A stretch of DNA of 64,000 nt. Origin: Streptomyces cavernae (GTDB lineage: Bacteria; Actinomycetota; Actinomycetes; Streptomycetales; Streptomycetaceae). The DNA lies in NCBI RefSeq assembly GCF_004023625.1, contig NZ_RPDJ01000006.1:248001-312000 (forward strand), given 5' to 3'. The notes below the pieces were generated by a model, which saw only the letters and a program-made list of their open reading frames with translations, had not been told where the DNA came from and ran no database searches. The translations under genes and the position numbers were made by a program. Each line of letters begins with the position of its first letter. The first letter of the stretch is position 1. Below, piece after piece: positions 63,176 to 64,000 of the stretch.

Positions 63176-63232
63176 TCTCGATGTCGGAAGGCGCCAGCAC
63201 CACAATGGCAGGAGCCGGAGGACACACCCAAT

Positions 63233-63319
63233 GCGCGGGTGGCGGAATAGGCAGACGCGCTGGATTCAGGTTCCAGTGCCCGCAAGGGCGTGGGGGTTCA
63301 ACTCCCCCCTCGCGCACCA
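63233..63319 (+). tRNA. tRNA-Leu (CAG anticodon)
   Basis: Class II tRNA with acceptor GCGCGGG/CTCGCGC, D-arm GTGGCGGAATAGGCAGAC, anticodon stem CTGGA/TCCAG with CAG at 63267-63269, a long variable arm (TGCCCGCAAGGGCGT), T-loop GTTCAACTC and encoded CCA at 63317-63319. Read rightward beside fhaA, as in Mycobacterium. Confidence 0.98.
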
Positions 63320-63323
63320 TCTG

Positions 63324-63362
63324 ACCGGAGCCCCGCAGGTCTTGAACCTGCGGGGCTCCGGT
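63324..63362 (+). terminator. Terminator after tRNA-Leu
   Basis: A perfect 17-bp stem (63324-63340 with 63346-63362), loop CTTGA, followed by CTTTTG. Confidence 0.92.
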
Positions 63363-63855
63363 CTTTTGTCGCGTTGTGCGGGTGTGAGGCATTTCTCAGG
63401 TCAGGCGGAGGGTTACGGTCGGGCCAGAGGCTCTGGGGCAGGCGCCAGGCTCAAGGGCTGGGCTCGGGCGCGGGCTCGGACTCGGGCAAGCTCAGGGGGC
63501 GGGCTCGGGCTCAGCGGACAGGCCCAAGCTCTGGAGGCAGGCTCAGGCTGCCGGACGGCTGAGAGGGAGGCCATTCCCGACTGCGGCAGCCTGCGATCTC
63601 TGTGTGGCTGTCGGCGGGATGGCTGGAGTTCGTCCGTGCCGGAGGTTCTGGTGGGGGCCGGCGGTGGCCGGAGTGGGGACGAACCGGATGCAGCCGGTCA
63701 CGCGGGTCGGGTGGTGGCCGGGAGGCGACTGTTCCTGGCCGAATGAGTGATGGTTGTTTCCACAGGTGGCGAGTTGTCCACAGGGCTTAACGCGTCGTGA
63801 TCGACGGCTGTACGGTCGTCCCCACTTGATGTTCGTGCACGGGGGAGGGGTCGGT
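63363..63855. other. Low-complexity spacer upstream of the last gene
   Basis: About 490 bp. Bases 63410-63560 are made of degenerate GGGCTCGGGC/AGGCTC units and have no coding character. Two DnaA boxes, GTTTCCACA (63756-63764) and TTGTCCACA (63774-63782, perfect), lie 74-100 bp before the next start codon. Confidence 0.5.
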
Positions 63856-64000
63856 ATGACGGAAGCCGGATCGACGGAGGCGGCGCAGCGGGTCTTCCGC
63901 GTCCCGGGCCTCGTGGCATGGCCCCCTAAGGATTCCCCCAAGGAAGAGGGCCGGGCGCTGCGCGCGAGCGTGCCTCGCAGTGCCCACGGGCAGCTACCGG
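63856..64000 (+). CDS. Partial gene, probable DUF2252 family protein (N-terminus)
   Basis: The gene starts at the ATG at 63856 (GGGGGAGGGG upstream) and runs off the window after 48 codons. The visible residues include WPPKDSPKEEGRALRASVPR followed by SAHGQLP, matching the usual start of DUF2252 proteins (GRALR-x-x-VPRSAH). The family has a kinase-like fold of unknown activity. Assignment rests on this short stretch. Confidence 0.6.
   Translation, partial: MTEAGSTEAAQRVFRVPGLVAWPPKDSPKEEGRALRASVPRSAHGQLP

Noticed and set aside
63231..63746. A 171-codon frame across tRNA-Leu and the low-complexity spacer
   Set aside because: It reads through a certain tRNA and its terminator and consists mainly of Gly, Ala, Arg and Ser from GGGCTC repeats.

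Overview
The window is 64 kb of high-GC actinobacterial DNA and is almost certainly the replication-origin region of a Streptomyces chromosome. The evidence is GTG starts, strong third-position GC bias, many copies of the Streptomyces parS site GTTTCACGTGAAAC, a dnaA-dnaN spacer crowded with DnaA boxes, and Streptomyces-type families (DLW-39, DUF6344, DUF5324, class E sortases, SigR-type trxBA promoter). Gene order follows the block around oriC that is conserved between Streptomyces and Mycobacterium. I cannot name the species.

Left arm (1-22478): a partial secreted protein, a PonA-type bifunctional penicillin-binding protein, a PadR regulator with ino1 (inositol-phosphate synthase), an MFS transporter, a small LppU-like protein, and the CCA-adding enzyme. 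Next comes a rightward block of a DUF6049 membrane protein, the lipid II flippase MurJ, a separate membrane pseudokinase, SigM with its anti-sigma factor, and trxB-trxA behind a perfect SigR-type promoter. A GNAT acetyltransferase and parB-parA, reading leftward, close the arm.

Core (22479-40114): rpmH-rnpA-yidD-yidC-jag-rsmG read left, away from dnaA. dnaA, oriC (about 29.1-29.75 kb), dnaN, gnd, recF, a DciA-like DUF721 gene, gyrB, gyrA, a DUF3566 membrane gene and tRNA-Ile read right.

Between tRNA-Ile and tRNA-Ala (40.1-45.8 kb) is a lineage-specific insert: DUF6344, DLW-39, a secreted two-repeat membrane protein, a Ser/Thr kinase with one C-terminal membrane helix, and an XRE regulator. 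A short palindrome upstream of the regulator is echoed upstream of the membrane-protein gene.

Right arm (45.8-64 kb): DUF5324, cyclophilin, rhomboid protease and crgA; then a DUF881, sortase, small membrane protein, pabA, sortase, sortase series; then the leftward fhaA-fhaB-pstP-rodA-pbpA-pknB growth and division operon; tRNA-Leu; and the start of a DUF2252-like gene. These genes link replication, segregation, polar wall growth and Ser/Thr phosphorylation: PknB, PstP and FhaA act on the wall machinery (RodA, PbpA, CrgA, MurJ), while DnaA, ParAB and parS control initiation and segregation.

No insertion sequence, prophage, CRISPR array or wholly unknown multigene system is visible. The most interesting non-genic signals are parS sites built into or beside terminators of convergent genes, DnaA-box clusters outside oriC, and the palindrome shared by the XRE gene and the 41.3-kb gene.
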